This document shows, piece after piece, positions 16,854 through 24,761 of a DNA stretch of 51,378 nt. The stretch's first letter is position 1. Each line of letters begins with the position of its first letter. Made by a program: the position numbers and the translations under genes. The notes under the pieces were generated by a model. It saw only the letters and a program-made list of their open reading frames with translations, was not told the origin of the DNA and did not search any database. The stretch covers positions 1 through 51,378 of the forward strand of contig JAKSTT010000003.1 of NCBI GenBank assembly GCA_024413635.1. Reading direction: 5' to 3'. This stretch comes from Treponemataceae bacterium. GTDB taxonomy: Bacteria > Spirochaetota > Spirochaetia > Treponematales > Treponemataceae.

Positions 16854-17621
16854 ATGAAATTTCATGTGCTGACCTTGTTCCCGGAAATACCGCGTGCTTT
16901 TTTTGAAAGCTCAATCATGGCAAAAGCGGTACAGAAAGGAATTATTGCCTACGATTTGGTGAATATCAGGGATTTTGCCTTTGATAAACACAAGACATGT
17001 GATGACAGTCCATACGGGGGCGGAGCCGGCATGCTGATGCTGCCTGAACCGCTGAGTCTGGCGCTTAAGTCTGTGCATAAAGGTATTGCTGCCGAACATG
17101 GCCGCAAGGCAAAGAAGCGGGTTATTTACGTAACTCCTTCCGGAAAACCTTTTACCCAGAAACTGGCCCAGGACTTGAGTCAGGAAGACGATCTGGTGTT
17201 TATCTGCGGACGGTACGAAGGTATCGACCAGCGGATTATTGACACCTGGGTTACTGATGAAATTTCCATTGGAGATTATGTAATGTCCAGTGGGGAGCTT
17301 GCTGCAACAGTTATTGTTGATGCAGTGTACCGTCTGATTGACGGGGTTATTTCATCAGAAAGCCTTGAAGAAGAAAGTTATACTGACGGACTTCTGGAGT
17401 ATCCCCAGTACACCCGCCCGGAGGTGTTTGAAGGGAAGAAGGTACCTGATGTGCTTTTGTCAGGCCACCATGAAAATATCCGGAAGTGGCGCTTGGAAAA
17501 ACGTCTGGCTAAAACCCTGAGGGTTCGGCCTGACCTGGTTGCTAAAGCCCGTGAAAACGGAAACCTTTCCAAGGAAGCCGAGAAAATGATTGAGAAATTA
17601 ACTAATTACTCAGGAGACTGA
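16854..17621 (+). CDS. trmD: tRNA (guanine37-N1)-methyltransferase TrmD
   Basis: 255 aa. SPOUT-fold markers: [48 protein letters not shown] and [15 protein letters not shown]. It methylates G37 of tRNAs reading CNN-type codons, preventing +1 frameshifts. SD AAGGAG at the usual distance. It ends 1 bp before the rplS start. Confidence 0.97.
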   Translation: MKFHVLTLFPEIPRAFFESSIMAKAVQKGIIAYDLVNIRDFAFDKHKTCDDSPYGGGAGMLMLPEPLSLALKSVHKGIAAEHGRKAKKRVIYVTPSGKPFTQKLAQDLSQEDDLVFICGRYEGIDQRIIDTWVTDEISIGDYVMSSGELAATVIVDAVYRLIDGVISSESLEEESYTDGLLEYPQYTRPEVFEGKKVPDVLLSGHHENIRKWRLEKRLAKTLRVRPDLVAKARENGNLSKEAEKMIEKLTNYSGD

Positions 17622-17622
17622 C

Positions 17623-17985
17623 ATGGATTTAATTAAGACCATCGAAGAGTCACAGAAAAGAGAAAACGCAGAAGCTTTCCGCGTTGGTGATACCGTAAAA
17701 GTTCACTTCAAGATTATTGAAGGTAAAACCGAACGTATTCAGGTTTATGAAGGTCTGGTAATCTGCTTCAAAGGAAGCGGAGCCCGCCGTACTTTCACCG
17801 TACGCAAAAACTCATACGGTGTTGGTGTAGAACGTGTATTCCCACTGCACTCACCACGTATCGCAAAAGTAGAAGTAGTTCGCCCAGGTAAAGTTCGCCG
17901 TGCAAAACTGTACTACATCCGCGACAAAGTTGGTAAGGGTGCAAAAATCAAGGAACTTATCGTTAAAAAAACTGACGCTAAATAA
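17623..17985 (+). CDS. rplS: 50S ribosomal protein L19
   Basis: 120 aa. Typical L19: [59 protein letters not shown] and [30 protein letters not shown] overlaps the end of trmD. Last gene of the operon, followed by a strong intrinsic terminator. Confidence 0.97.
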   Translation: MDLIKTIEESQKRENAEAFRVGDTVKVHFKIIEGKTERIQVYEGLVICFKGSGARRTFTVRKNSYGVGVERVFPLHSPRIAKVEVVRPGKVRRAKLYYIRDKVGKGAKIKELIVKKTDAK

Positions 17986-18020
17986 GTGTTCCTTGTTACA
18001 GGCAGCTTAACCTGAACAGA

Positions 18021-18074
18021 AAACCGCTGATGCCGGAGTATCTGATACTTCGTTGCCGTCAGCGGTTTTTTTTA
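18021..18074 (+). terminator. Intrinsic terminator of the rpsP-rplS operon
   Basis: AAACCGCTGA (18021-18030) pairs with TCAGCGGTTT (18059-18068), followed by a run of T. An inner stem, CGGAGTATC/GATACTTCG with one G-U pair, extends the hairpin. Confidence 0.9.
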
Positions 18075-18120
18075 TCTTGAATTCGCATACATTCGGGATT
18101 AAAATATTTCTGGAGCTAAT

Positions 18121-19389
18121 GTGAGAGAGTTACAGAAAATCAACACATCAGACCTTTCTCTTGGTATGCGGTTCTCAGCACCGGTTTTCTTTGATGACGG
18201 AGAAAACATGTTTCTTGCTGAAGGTAAACCGTTAAAGGAATATCATCTTGATGCCTTATTACGCTGGAAACAGACCTATGTAGTAACCTACGGGCAGATT
18301 CTTGACGAGAATGCATTACCTGACCTGAACGATGCTGTTGATGAAGAACTGGAAGAGCTGGAAGAAATAGAGGAACTGGAAGAGCTTGAAGAACTGGAAG
18401 ATGTTGATGCGGAAGAAACCCTTGAACAGCTGGACAGTATGGAAATGCCGGAAAATCCTTCTTTCAGTGCCAACAGTCCGCTGGTATACCGTGTAGAAGA
18501 CGGCGGATTTGAAACCACGTACCAGCATCTGATCGGCATTTCAAAACGGTTTTACAACACCTATGAAAACGGTGGTACCCTTTCACGGACAACCATAGAT
18601 CAGGCTGCCGAAACTATTGCAACCATCATTGAAACTGATGCACAGAATGCCGTGGTCTGGATTCTGAACAAAGGCTCAGGAAGTACCTTTGCTGACCAGG
18701 CTGTAGACGGCGCATTCCTGTGTGCTGCCGTAGCCAAAAAAATGGGGATTCCCCAGCGGAAAATACTGCAGATTATTCAGGCCGTCCTGATTCACGATGT
18801 GGCTATGGTGCGGGTGCCGTCAGAAATCCGTAAAAAGACGGGCGCCCTGACTACAGAAGAGTTTGAACTGCTGAAAATGCATACGGTGCGTTCCGGCAGA
18901 ATCTGTAATGACCAGCTGATGTTCCCCCGGGAAGTATCAGAAATCGTTCTTTCCCACCACGAAAAATGGGATGGTTCCGGATATCCTGAAGGGCGCAGGG
19001 GTGATGAAATTGACATCGGTGCTCTCATCGTAGCCGTAGTAGATGCCTTTGAATCTATGACATCAGATAAAGCATACCGTGACCCTATTTCAGGTTATGA
19101 AACGGTACACCGGATTCTTGCTGATTCCGGCAGACTGTTCAGCAGCATGGTCGTTAAGGCTTTTGTTCAGACTCTGGGGGTATATCCGGTAGGTTCGTAT
19201 GTCCAGCTCAGCGATGGTGCTGTCTGCAAAGTACTTGAAACTACTGAGGACTCACTGTTCCTGCCGGTTGTCAGTCTGGTACGGAAAGGAAACGGAGCTA
19301 CGGCAAAAATGGCCGAAAATGACGTCATCCGTCTGAACCAGCAGCGGCAGCTTTTTGTTGCAAAAGCAGTGCATGCCCCGGAAAAATAA
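18121..19389 (+). CDS. HD-GYP-domain protein with an acidic linker
   Basis: 422 aa, GTG start with SD GGAG (18112-18115). The N-terminal ~60 residues resemble a DUF3391-type input region. Residues ~75-105 are a Glu/Leu/Ile/Asp repeat (EELEELEEIEELEELEELED). The HD-GYP domain spans about 150-345: IHDVAMVRVPSEI, MHTVRSGRI, LSHHEKWDGSGYPEGR and VVDAFESMTSDKAYR. Metal-ligand positions look intact, but the usual HDIGK is HDVAM, losing Gly-Lys. It is likely a cyclic-di-GMP phosphodiesterase or a receptor with reduced activity. The GGDEF protein at 49,632 is a potential opposite number. Confidence 0.85.
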   Translation: MRELQKINTSDLSLGMRFSAPVFFDDGENMFLAEGKPLKEYHLDALLRWKQTYVVTYGQILDENALPDLNDAVDEELEELEEIEELEELEELEDVDAEETLEQLDSMEMPENPSFSANSPLVYRVEDGGFETTYQHLIGISKRFYNTYENGGTLSRTTIDQAAETIATIIETDAQNAVVWILNKGSGSTFADQAVDGAFLCAAVAKKMGIPQRKILQIIQAVLIHDVAMVRVPSEIRKKTGALTTEEFELLKMHTVRSGRICNDQLMFPREVSEIVLSHHEKWDGSGYPEGRRGDEIDIGALIVAVVDAFESMTSDKAYRDPISGYETVHRILADSGRLFSSMVVKAFVQTLGVYPVGSYVQLSDGAVCKVLETTEDSLFLPVVSLVRKGNGATAKMAENDVIRLNQQRQLFVAKAVHAPEK

Positions 19390-19744
19390 CCGTGCTGCAG
19401 GAACTGCCGGAGAAGATACGGCGGCTAACTATCTTTGTTCTCAGGGATATGAAATTATTTCCCGGAATTTCCGTACACGGCGCGGAGAAATTGATATAAT
19501 AGCTCACAAAGAAAACGTTCTGGTCTTTGTTGAAGTTAAGTCTTTACCCAGCGGAAACATAGAAACTCTGGCACAGAAATTAAATGTGCAGAAACAGAAA
19601 AGAATTGTGGAAACCGCTAAATGTTACCTGTCAAACTATCGACAATATAGTAACGACTATATCAGGTTTGATGTAATCGTTATTGATATGCCGGAGTTTG
19701 GACCAGTGTATCACTTAGAAAACGCATTCTCGGAGTTTTTATGA
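19373..19744 (+). CDS. YraN/UPF0102-family nuclease-fold protein
   Basis: 123 aa from ATG at 19373, overlapping the HD-GYP gene by 17 bases. Family features: AGTAGEDTAANYLCSQGYEI, RNFRTRRGEIDIIA, VLVFVEVKS and KQKRIVETAKCYL. The E-x-D...E-V-K set is that of an endonuclease-like fold, but the family function is unsettled. The stop overlaps the start of a 55-aa ORF (ATGA). Confidence 0.92.
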   Translation: MPRKNNRAAGTAGEDTAANYLCSQGYEIISRNFRTRRGEIDIIAHKENVLVFVEVKSLPSGNIETLAQKLNVQKQKRIVETAKCYLSNYRQYSNDYIRFDVIVIDMPEFGPVYHLENAFSEFL

Positions 19745-19908
19745 CCACTACTGAAGGGGATGTTCCAGAACGGATTTTGGAATTACGGAAAAAAATCCAC
19801 GATCCCGAATACATGAACGATGCGGTACAGCGCATTGCCATTGTATTAAGCCGGAGACTTGTGGAAAAGCCGCGAAATATCAAGGAAGTTGTTAATGGAT
19901 CGTACTAG
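19741..19908 (+). CDS. Small conserved-looking protein, 55 aa
   Basis: The ATG at 19741 overlaps the YraN stop (ATGA), and the TAG at 19906-19908 lies 14 bases inside the next gene. The protein (MTTTEGDVPERILELRKKIHDPEYMNDAVQRIAIVLSRRL in part) is helical and charged, with no membrane segment. Coupling on both sides supports translation. No family recognised. Confidence 0.6.
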   Translation: MTTTEGDVPERILELRKKIHDPEYMNDAVQRIAIVLSRRLVEKPRNIKEVVNGSY

Positions 19909-20320
19909 AAACCATGGCCATAACCGCTCATGGAACCGGGATCGGAATAATGGACATAACCGCCAGGATCGGGATGTTTCCTCAGAAAACGCAGAAGCAA
20001 TCAGAGCGTTTAAAATTCAGGAACGTATCTGTCCCATGTGCGGTAAGCCCATAACCGATATTTCAACAGCCCTCGCCCATAAAGAAACCGGTGAACCGGT
20101 GCACTTTGACTGTGTGCTTGAACTGCTGCAGGGGCAGGAAAAACTGATGCCAGGCCAGAAGGTAACGTACATCGGCCAGGGCCGTTTTGCTGTTGTCTAT
20201 TTTCCCAATGTCCATGATACCCGTAACTTTACCATCGAACGGATTATCGAATGGGAAAAACGGGACGCCAAATTTGCCTGGCGTGATGAAATGGCCGGTT
20301 TGTTCAGTCAGGTTAAATAA
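19895..20320 (+). CDS. Putative zinc-ribbon-like protein with basic N-terminus
   Basis: 141 aa from ATG at 19895; the longer frame from 19859 would overlap the 55-aa ORF more heavily. The first ~28 residues are rich in Arg, Asn, His and Asp (RTRNHGHNRSWNRDRNNGHN). A likely metal site follows: CPMCGKPI, then H...HFDC. The C-terminal half has a small beta-rich core (KVTYIGQGRFAVVYFP) and ends WRDEMAGLFSQVK. The basic tail suggests nucleic-acid contact. Family not recognised. A terminator follows. Confidence 0.7.
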   Translation: MDRTRNHGHNRSWNRDRNNGHNRQDRDVSSENAEAIRAFKIQERICPMCGKPITDISTALAHKETGEPVHFDCVLELLQGQEKLMPGQKVTYIGQGRFAVVYFPNVHDTRNFTIERIIEWEKRDAKFAWRDEMAGLFSQVK

Positions 20321-20346
20321 CCGGTACTGAATAGTAGTCCGCATAT

Positions 20347-20383
20347 AAAAAAAGCTGCTTCTGGAATGGAAGCAGCTTTTTTT
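20347..20383. terminator. Bidirectional intrinsic terminator
   Basis: AAAGCTGCTTC (20351-20361) and GAAGCAGCTTT (20369-20379) form a perfect 11-bp stem with a 7-nt loop. It has A-rich sequence on the left and seven T on the right. It can end the plus-strand unit finishing at 20320 and the minus-strand gene finishing at 20398. Confidence 0.92.
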
Positions 20384-20397
20384 GTCAGCCGGTATGC

Positions 20398-20703
20398 TTA
20401 CCGTTTTTTGCTGAAATCAACCATTTTGCGGAATGCGCTGTCCGGTTTTTTCAGTTCACGGGACCCCCGGGTAATTTTACAAAGACTCATACCAAAAGAC
20501 TGTGCAATTTCACGCTGGGTAGTTCCCTTGTCAATTTCCTTTACCAGCAGCCATCGGTTGGCAAAATCATATACTTCTGCCGGGGTAAAAAGACAGCGGA
20601 AAAAGCTTTCGACAAATTCTTCATCATCAATATCTGCAATAAGGCTGCAAAGCTCTGAAAAACCCTTGTCAGCCCGTACTTTCATTTCTTCAGTAATTTC
20701 CAT
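20398..20703 (-). CDS. TrpR-like (YerC/YecD family) DNA-binding protein
   Basis: 101 aa. The Trp-repressor-like fold is clear: FTPAEVYDFANRWLLVKEI followed by the HTH GTTQREIAQSFGMSLCKITR and GSRELKK. Usual length for the YerC/YecD group, whose DNA targets are mostly unknown; the name does not imply tryptophan sensing. No SD is seen. A TATACT -10 box ends 7 nt before the ATG, suggesting a leaderless mRNA. The TatD gene lies 40 bp upstream on the same strand. Confidence 0.9.
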   Translation of the reverse strand: MEITEEMKVRADKGFSELCSLIADIDDEEFVESFFRCLFTPAEVYDFANRWLLVKEIDKGTTQREIAQSFGMSLCKITRGSRELKKPDSAFRKMVDFSKKR

Positions 20704-20710
20704 GTCTCAC

Positions 20711-20716
20711 AGTATA
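20711..20716 (-). promoter_or_regulatory. -10 box of the TrpR-like gene (leaderless start)
   Basis: TATACT on the minus strand, 7 nt before the ATG at 20703. No convincing -35 (TTTCTC at 17-nt spacing). Predicted transcript start at or within a base of the A of ATG. Confidence 0.4.
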
Positions 20717-20743
20717 TCACACATTACTGTTTAGAGAAACATC

Positions 20744-21604
20744 TTAGACATGAAATAGTCTTCTGGCATTTTCCAGTGCGTATCCCTGCAGTTTTTCACT
20801 GCTCATTTCAAGTATGTCTGCAATGAATTCATAGGTATATGGCACATAGAGCGGGGTATTGGTTTTTCCGCGGTGGGGTACCGGACACAGGTAGGGGCCG
20901 TCAGTTTCAAGAAGAAGCCGGTCACGGGGGATATACCTGATAAGTTCCTTCATGGCATCCATTTTTGACCTTTTGGTGTAGGTAACACCGCCACCCAGGG
21001 CAATGTACCAGCCTGCATCCAGGAACACTTTTGCTTCTGCAAGTCCATAGGAATAGCAGTGGATTTCACCGTTGTGGTATCCGATGTTCTTTATGGCATC
21101 TACTGTCTGCTCAAAGGCATCGCGGCTGTGTACTACAACTGGTTTTTCATATTTCTTTGCCAGTTCCAGCTGCATTTCAAAAAATTCCTGTTCAGCCTTC
21201 TGCAGGTCAGGGGTAAACTGTTCTTCAGTCCGGGGGTCAACACCGTTGGTGTTCCAGTGATGGTCAAGACCACATTCGCCAATGGCCACAATCCGGTCGT
21301 TGTGTTCCAGGAGTGATTTTTCAAGGATCTTGATTTCCTCTGCCCGGTTCTGTATTGCCCCTGCATCGGGCCATACGCCCACACTGTACCAGATACTGTC
21401 ATGAGCCTTCTGTCGCAGTTCCGGGCTTTCCATGGCCTCCAGTGCGGCGGAAATCAGCTGTTTCCGTTCAGTGATGTCGGCACAGCGGGTTCCTGCGTCA
21501 ATAACCAGGGCAAAGTCCTGTTCTACCATGGCGGCAAGCAGTTCCGGCAGGTTGATTCCCCGGTCTCCCAGGTACGATAAATGGCAATGGGTATCAGTAA
21601 ACAT
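20744..21604 (-). CDS. TatD-family metal-dependent hydrolase
   Basis: 286 aa. Metal ligands of the amidohydrolase-like TatD fold: FTDTHCHL, AIGECGLDHHW, PVVVHSRDA, GEIHCYSYG and LLLETDGPYLCP. The ending TPLYVPYTYEFIADIL...ALENARRLF is typical. Members act as 3'-5' DNases or exonucleases. No SD; a TATACT -10 box ends 7 nt before the ATG. Confidence 0.93.
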   Translation of the reverse strand: MFTDTHCHLSYLGDRGINLPELLAAMVEQDFALVIDAGTRCADITERKQLISAALEAMESPELRQKAHDSIWYSVGVWPDAGAIQNRAEEIKILEKSLLEHNDRIVAIGECGLDHHWNTNGVDPRTEEQFTPDLQKAEQEFFEMQLELAKKYEKPVVVHSRDAFEQTVDAIKNIGYHNGEIHCYSYGLAEAKVFLDAGWYIALGGGVTYTKRSKMDAMKELIRYIPRDRLLLETDGPYLCPVPHRGKTNTPLYVPYTYEFIADILEMSSEKLQGYALENARRLFHV

Positions 21605-21611
21605 GGGGCAC

Positions 21612-21617
21612 AGTATA
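21612..21617 (-). promoter_or_regulatory. -10 box of the TatD gene (leaderless start)
   Basis: TATACT on the minus strand, separated by 7 nt (GTGCCCC) from the ATG at 21604. It overlaps the upstream side of the divergent tRNA promoter. -35 not clear. Confidence 0.4.
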
Positions 21618-21632
21618 GCAGATTGCTCCCCC

Positions 21633-21662
21633 TTGATACAGAACCTTTATGTATGATACTAT
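21633..21662 (+). promoter_or_regulatory. Candidate promoter of tRNA-Leu
   Basis: TTGATA (21633-21638), 18 nt and TACTAT (21657-21662). It lies 11 bp before the tRNA 5' end, a normal distance. Confidence 0.5.
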
Positions 21663-21673
21663 TCTGACTAGTT

Positions 21674-21757
21674 GCCGGAATGGTGGAATTGGTAGACACA
21701 AGGGACTTAAAATCCCTCGGTAGTAATACTGTGCCAGTTCAAGTCTGGTTTCCGGCA
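21674..21757 (+). tRNA. tRNA-Leu (anticodon UAA)
   Basis: Acceptor stem GCCGGAA/TTCCGGC, D-arm TGGTGGAATTGGTAGACA, anticodon stem AGGGA/TCCCT with loop CTTAAAA (anticodon TAA). A class-II long variable arm follows, then the T-arm CCAG-TTCAAGT-CTGG. The length of 84 nt with discriminator A suits tRNA-Leu. The 3' CCA is not encoded (CAA follows), so it must be added enzymatically. Confidence 0.95.
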
Positions 21758-21762
21758 CAAAA

Positions 21763-21802
21763 AAAAGGCTGCGTACCTTATGGTCCGCAGCCTTTTCTTT
21801 TT
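21763..21802. terminator. Bidirectional terminator between tRNA-Leu and the ankyrin gene
   Basis: AAAAGGCTGCG (21763-21773) pairs with CGCAGCCTTTT (21786-21796), with an extra inner ACC/GGT pairing. A-rich on the left and T-rich on the right, so it can serve both the tRNA and the minus-strand ankyrin gene ending at 21815. Confidence 0.88.
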
Positions 21803-21814
21803 TCTGTCAGGGGA

Positions 21815-24631
21815 TTATTTCAGTGCATCAAGCACAGCCTGTGGCCGCTGCCAGCGGATTGCAGTGGCATATGCCGTTTCTCCTGCAATGTTCTTGAGGC
21901 TCCGGTCCATTCCCATGCTGATAAGCCGCTGGATAACCGATTCATCGGCAGTACGGGCTGCATAGTGCAGGATGGTGTCCCCTGATACGTCTTTCCGGGT
22001 GCCGCATGACTGTACCATCAGGTTCAGGATTTCTGCGCTGCCGGTTTCCAGTGCTACAGAAAGGGCACAGGTTCCACTGTTGTCAGTTACGAAAGGATCT
22101 GCCTTATGCTGCAGCAGTGCACCGGCAAGAGTAATCTGGTTTGTCTGTACTGCCAGCGTAAGCGGTGTCTTTCCTTCGCTGTTGCGGCGGTCCATGGGGT
22201 AGCCGCTTTCCAGCAGCTGGTTCATGGTTTCGGCGCTGGCATGGTTCTGTACGGCAATATGTACGGCAGTATTTCCGTCTGAATCGCAGATGTTCATGTC
22301 GCCGCCAAGAACGGTACTGATGATTTCTTCATTCTGGCTCTGCAGTGCCAGTGACAGCGGCGTACGGCCGTGGGAATCGCGGAACAGCGGGTTACCGCCG
22401 GCATCCCGGATGGCAGTAATGAGAGCCACGTTTCCGGTTGTGGCTGCTTCGTGGTATGCGTTCCGTCCGTACATTTCCTGGATGTATACGCTGGCTCCTT
22501 TCTGCAGCAGCAGGGATACCAGCTCTTCGTTCTGTCCCTGGATTGCATCCATCAGGACCGTGCGTCCGGTAACGTCTGCTGCGTTAATGTCGGCACCGCT
22601 GTTCAGCAGCAGGGTAACCAGTGAAACCCGTGAGGTTTTTGCAGCTTCATGGAGCGGTGTTTTACCACTGACATTCTGTGCATTCAGGTCTGCACCGTTT
22701 TTAATCAGCATGGTTGCTGCATCCTGGGAATTCCAGCGGATGCAGGCATGCAGCGGGGTATTACCCAGATAATCACGGGCATCCATGTCTGCGCCCTTGG
22801 CACTGAGCAGGTAGATGGTTGAAGGACTGTCGGCCTTTACGGCACTGAACAGGGGAGTTTCTCCGGTACTGTTCTGTGCATTCATGTCAGCACTTTTTTC
22901 AATCAGGGCCTGTACGGCACTGTCCAGTTTCCATTCTGCGGCGTAGTGGAGCGGGGTATTCCCGATGCCATCACGGGAAGCAATAACATCAGAAGACAAA
23001 ATCCAGTCCTGTACTTCGCCTCCTTTCATCAGGGCAAGACGCAGGGGAGAATAGTTTTCCGTATTGCTGGAGAATACATCGGCACCACGGTTCAGAAGCA
23101 TTTCGCCGGCAATGCGGTAGTTATTGTTAACGGCAATGTACAGCGGAGTATCACCATTCCGGTTGCGGGCATTTACATCAGCACCGCAGTCAAGCAGATA
23201 CCGGATTACATCGGTGTCTACATCGTTTTCAATGGCAATGTGGAGCGGGGTATTTCCAAAGGAATCCCTGATAGTCACGTTTCTTGCAGAAATCAGGAGC
23301 CGGGTTGTTTCCAGGCCGCTTTTCAGGGCTAATGACAGTGGGGTGTTTCCTTCCATGTCTTCTGCGTGAATATCAGCATCAAGGTTTGCATAGAACGTAA
23401 TATGTTCCGGCCAGTTATTTTCAACTGCCAGTGCCAGTGGGGTAACACCTTTCTTGTTGCGTTCGTTGATGTCTGCCTTGTATGCCACAAAACGTGAAAG
23501 GATTGCCGGTGACATATTGGTAATGGTTGCAATATGCAGCGGGGTATCACCATACAGGTCTTTTACGCGGGTAGAAGCACCGCTGTCCAGCAGCAGCTGA
23601 TACATGGCGTCACGGTTTTCAGCCGGGGTGATGATGAGCAGCGGTGTTTTACCGATGGAATCCTGGGCGTTAACGTCTGCACCGTTCTGGATAAGGAGTG
23701 TTGCAATATCAAGGTGGCCGAACCGGACGGCATTATGCAATGCGGTTGCTCCTGACATATCCTTTGCATTGATCAGGGCATTCCGTTCAATCAGATAGCG
23801 GACTACAGCCGTATGACCGTAGATGGCGGCCATGTGGAGCGGTGTCTGACCGTCATCAAAACGGAGGGTCGGGTTACGGGTTTTAACGGAGTCTTCAAAG
23901 TAGCTGTACACATTGCGGATCGGCATGGCATTGGCTACCAGCAGGCGCTGTGCATTGCGGATGGCTGCAAGGCCGTCTGCCGGCAGCGGCAGCCGTTCTG
24001 CGTTTTCATAGCAGAGTGCCAGTGGTGTTTTTCCGCTGTGGTCCTGCTGGCTTAATGGCAGGCCTTTGTCAATGCACTGTGTTAAGGCTTCAGTATGGTT
24101 CCACTCTGCAAAATAGTGAACCATGCTGCGTCCCTGGGCATCCAGCAGCTGAGCGTTCCGTGGAGTTATGATGGCATTGAAATAGAACGCATCACCGGTT
24201 TTGATGGCCTGTTCAAGGGCCGTAACATCAGTTGCATTTTTTGCAAAAAGGGTGTCGTTCAGCCCGATAAGCTGGGATGCACATTCTTTTGATCCCAGCA
24301 GGATTGCCAGATGCAGCGGTGTATTGCCGTCCCCGTTTTTCAGGAGCGGATCTGCACCCATATTCAGAAGGAATGACAGCATGTTGGGACTGTTTACCAT
24401 TACGGCACAGTGGAGCGGTGTATTTCCGTCGTAGTCGGTGCTGTTTACCAGACTGGCATCATTGGGGTCTGCTGCAACCAGCATGGCCCGGGCATCTCCT
24501 TCATAGCCGTTCATGATCAGCTGATGAAGGGTCACTTTTTCTTCTTCTATTACCGGTGCTACTGCTTCCAGCTTACTGGCACAGGAAACCAGAAGGAGGA
24601 CAGCAAGAATTCCGAAAATCCATTTTTTCAT
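21815..24631 (-). CDS. Giant ankyrin-repeat lipoprotein
   Basis: 938 aa from ATG at 24631 (MKKWIFGILAVLLLVSC); the longer frame from 24664 would put 11 residues before the signal peptide. The lipobox LVSC predicts lipidation at Cys17. The rest is an almost unbroken array of roughly 25 ankyrin repeats of ~33 residues (consensus DxxGxTPLHxAV...GADxNAxN). The location is periplasmic leaflet or surface. No other domain was found, so it is likely a binding scaffold; the ligand is unknown. It is divergent from the OmpA-family gene at 24762. Confidence 0.92.
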   Translation of the reverse strand: MKKWIFGILAVLLLVSCASKLEAVAPVIEEEKVTLHQLIMNGYEGDARAMLVAADPNDASLVNSTDYDGNTPLHCAVMVNSPNMLSFLLNMGADPLLKNGDGNTPLHLAILLGSKECASQLIGLNDTLFAKNATDVTALEQAIKTGDAFYFNAIITPRNAQLLDAQGRSMVHYFAEWNHTEALTQCIDKGLPLSQQDHSGKTPLALCYENAERLPLPADGLAAIRNAQRLLVANAMPIRNVYSYFEDSVKTRNPTLRFDDGQTPLHMAAIYGHTAVVRYLIERNALINAKDMSGATALHNAVRFGHLDIATLLIQNGADVNAQDSIGKTPLLIITPAENRDAMYQLLLDSGASTRVKDLYGDTPLHIATITNMSPAILSRFVAYKADINERNKKGVTPLALAVENNWPEHITFYANLDADIHAEDMEGNTPLSLALKSGLETTRLLISARNVTIRDSFGNTPLHIAIENDVDTDVIRYLLDCGADVNARNRNGDTPLYIAVNNNYRIAGEMLLNRGADVFSSNTENYSPLRLALMKGGEVQDWILSSDVIASRDGIGNTPLHYAAEWKLDSAVQALIEKSADMNAQNSTGETPLFSAVKADSPSTIYLLSAKGADMDARDYLGNTPLHACIRWNSQDAATMLIKNGADLNAQNVSGKTPLHEAAKTSRVSLVTLLLNSGADINAADVTGRTVLMDAIQGQNEELVSLLLQKGASVYIQEMYGRNAYHEAATTGNVALITAIRDAGGNPLFRDSHGRTPLSLALQSQNEEIISTVLGGDMNICDSDGNTAVHIAVQNHASAETMNQLLESGYPMDRRNSEGKTPLTLAVQTNQITLAGALLQHKADPFVTDNSGTCALSVALETGSAEILNLMVQSCGTRKDVSGDTILHYAARTADESVIQRLISMGMDRSLKNIAGETAYATAIRWQRPQAVLDALK

Positions 24632-24726
24632 GTATATACCTCTGTGTATGTATGTACGAATCAATGTCTGAATGCTGTTGGGCAGACAGACGGTCCCTTC
24701 AAATATCGGAAAAAGCAGAAGCCGGG

Positions 24727-24753
24727 TTTAGGAAAACAAGGTACTGCCGATAG
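24727..24753 (+). promoter_or_regulatory. Candidate sigma-28 promoter of the OmpA-family gene
   Basis: TTTA (24727-24730), 15 nt and GCCGATAG (24746-24753). The -10 matches 7 of 8 FliA positions and the -35 only 2 of 4. It ends 8 nt before the ATG, so the transcript would have almost no leader. Confidence 0.45.
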
Positions 24754-24761
24754 AAGAAGTA

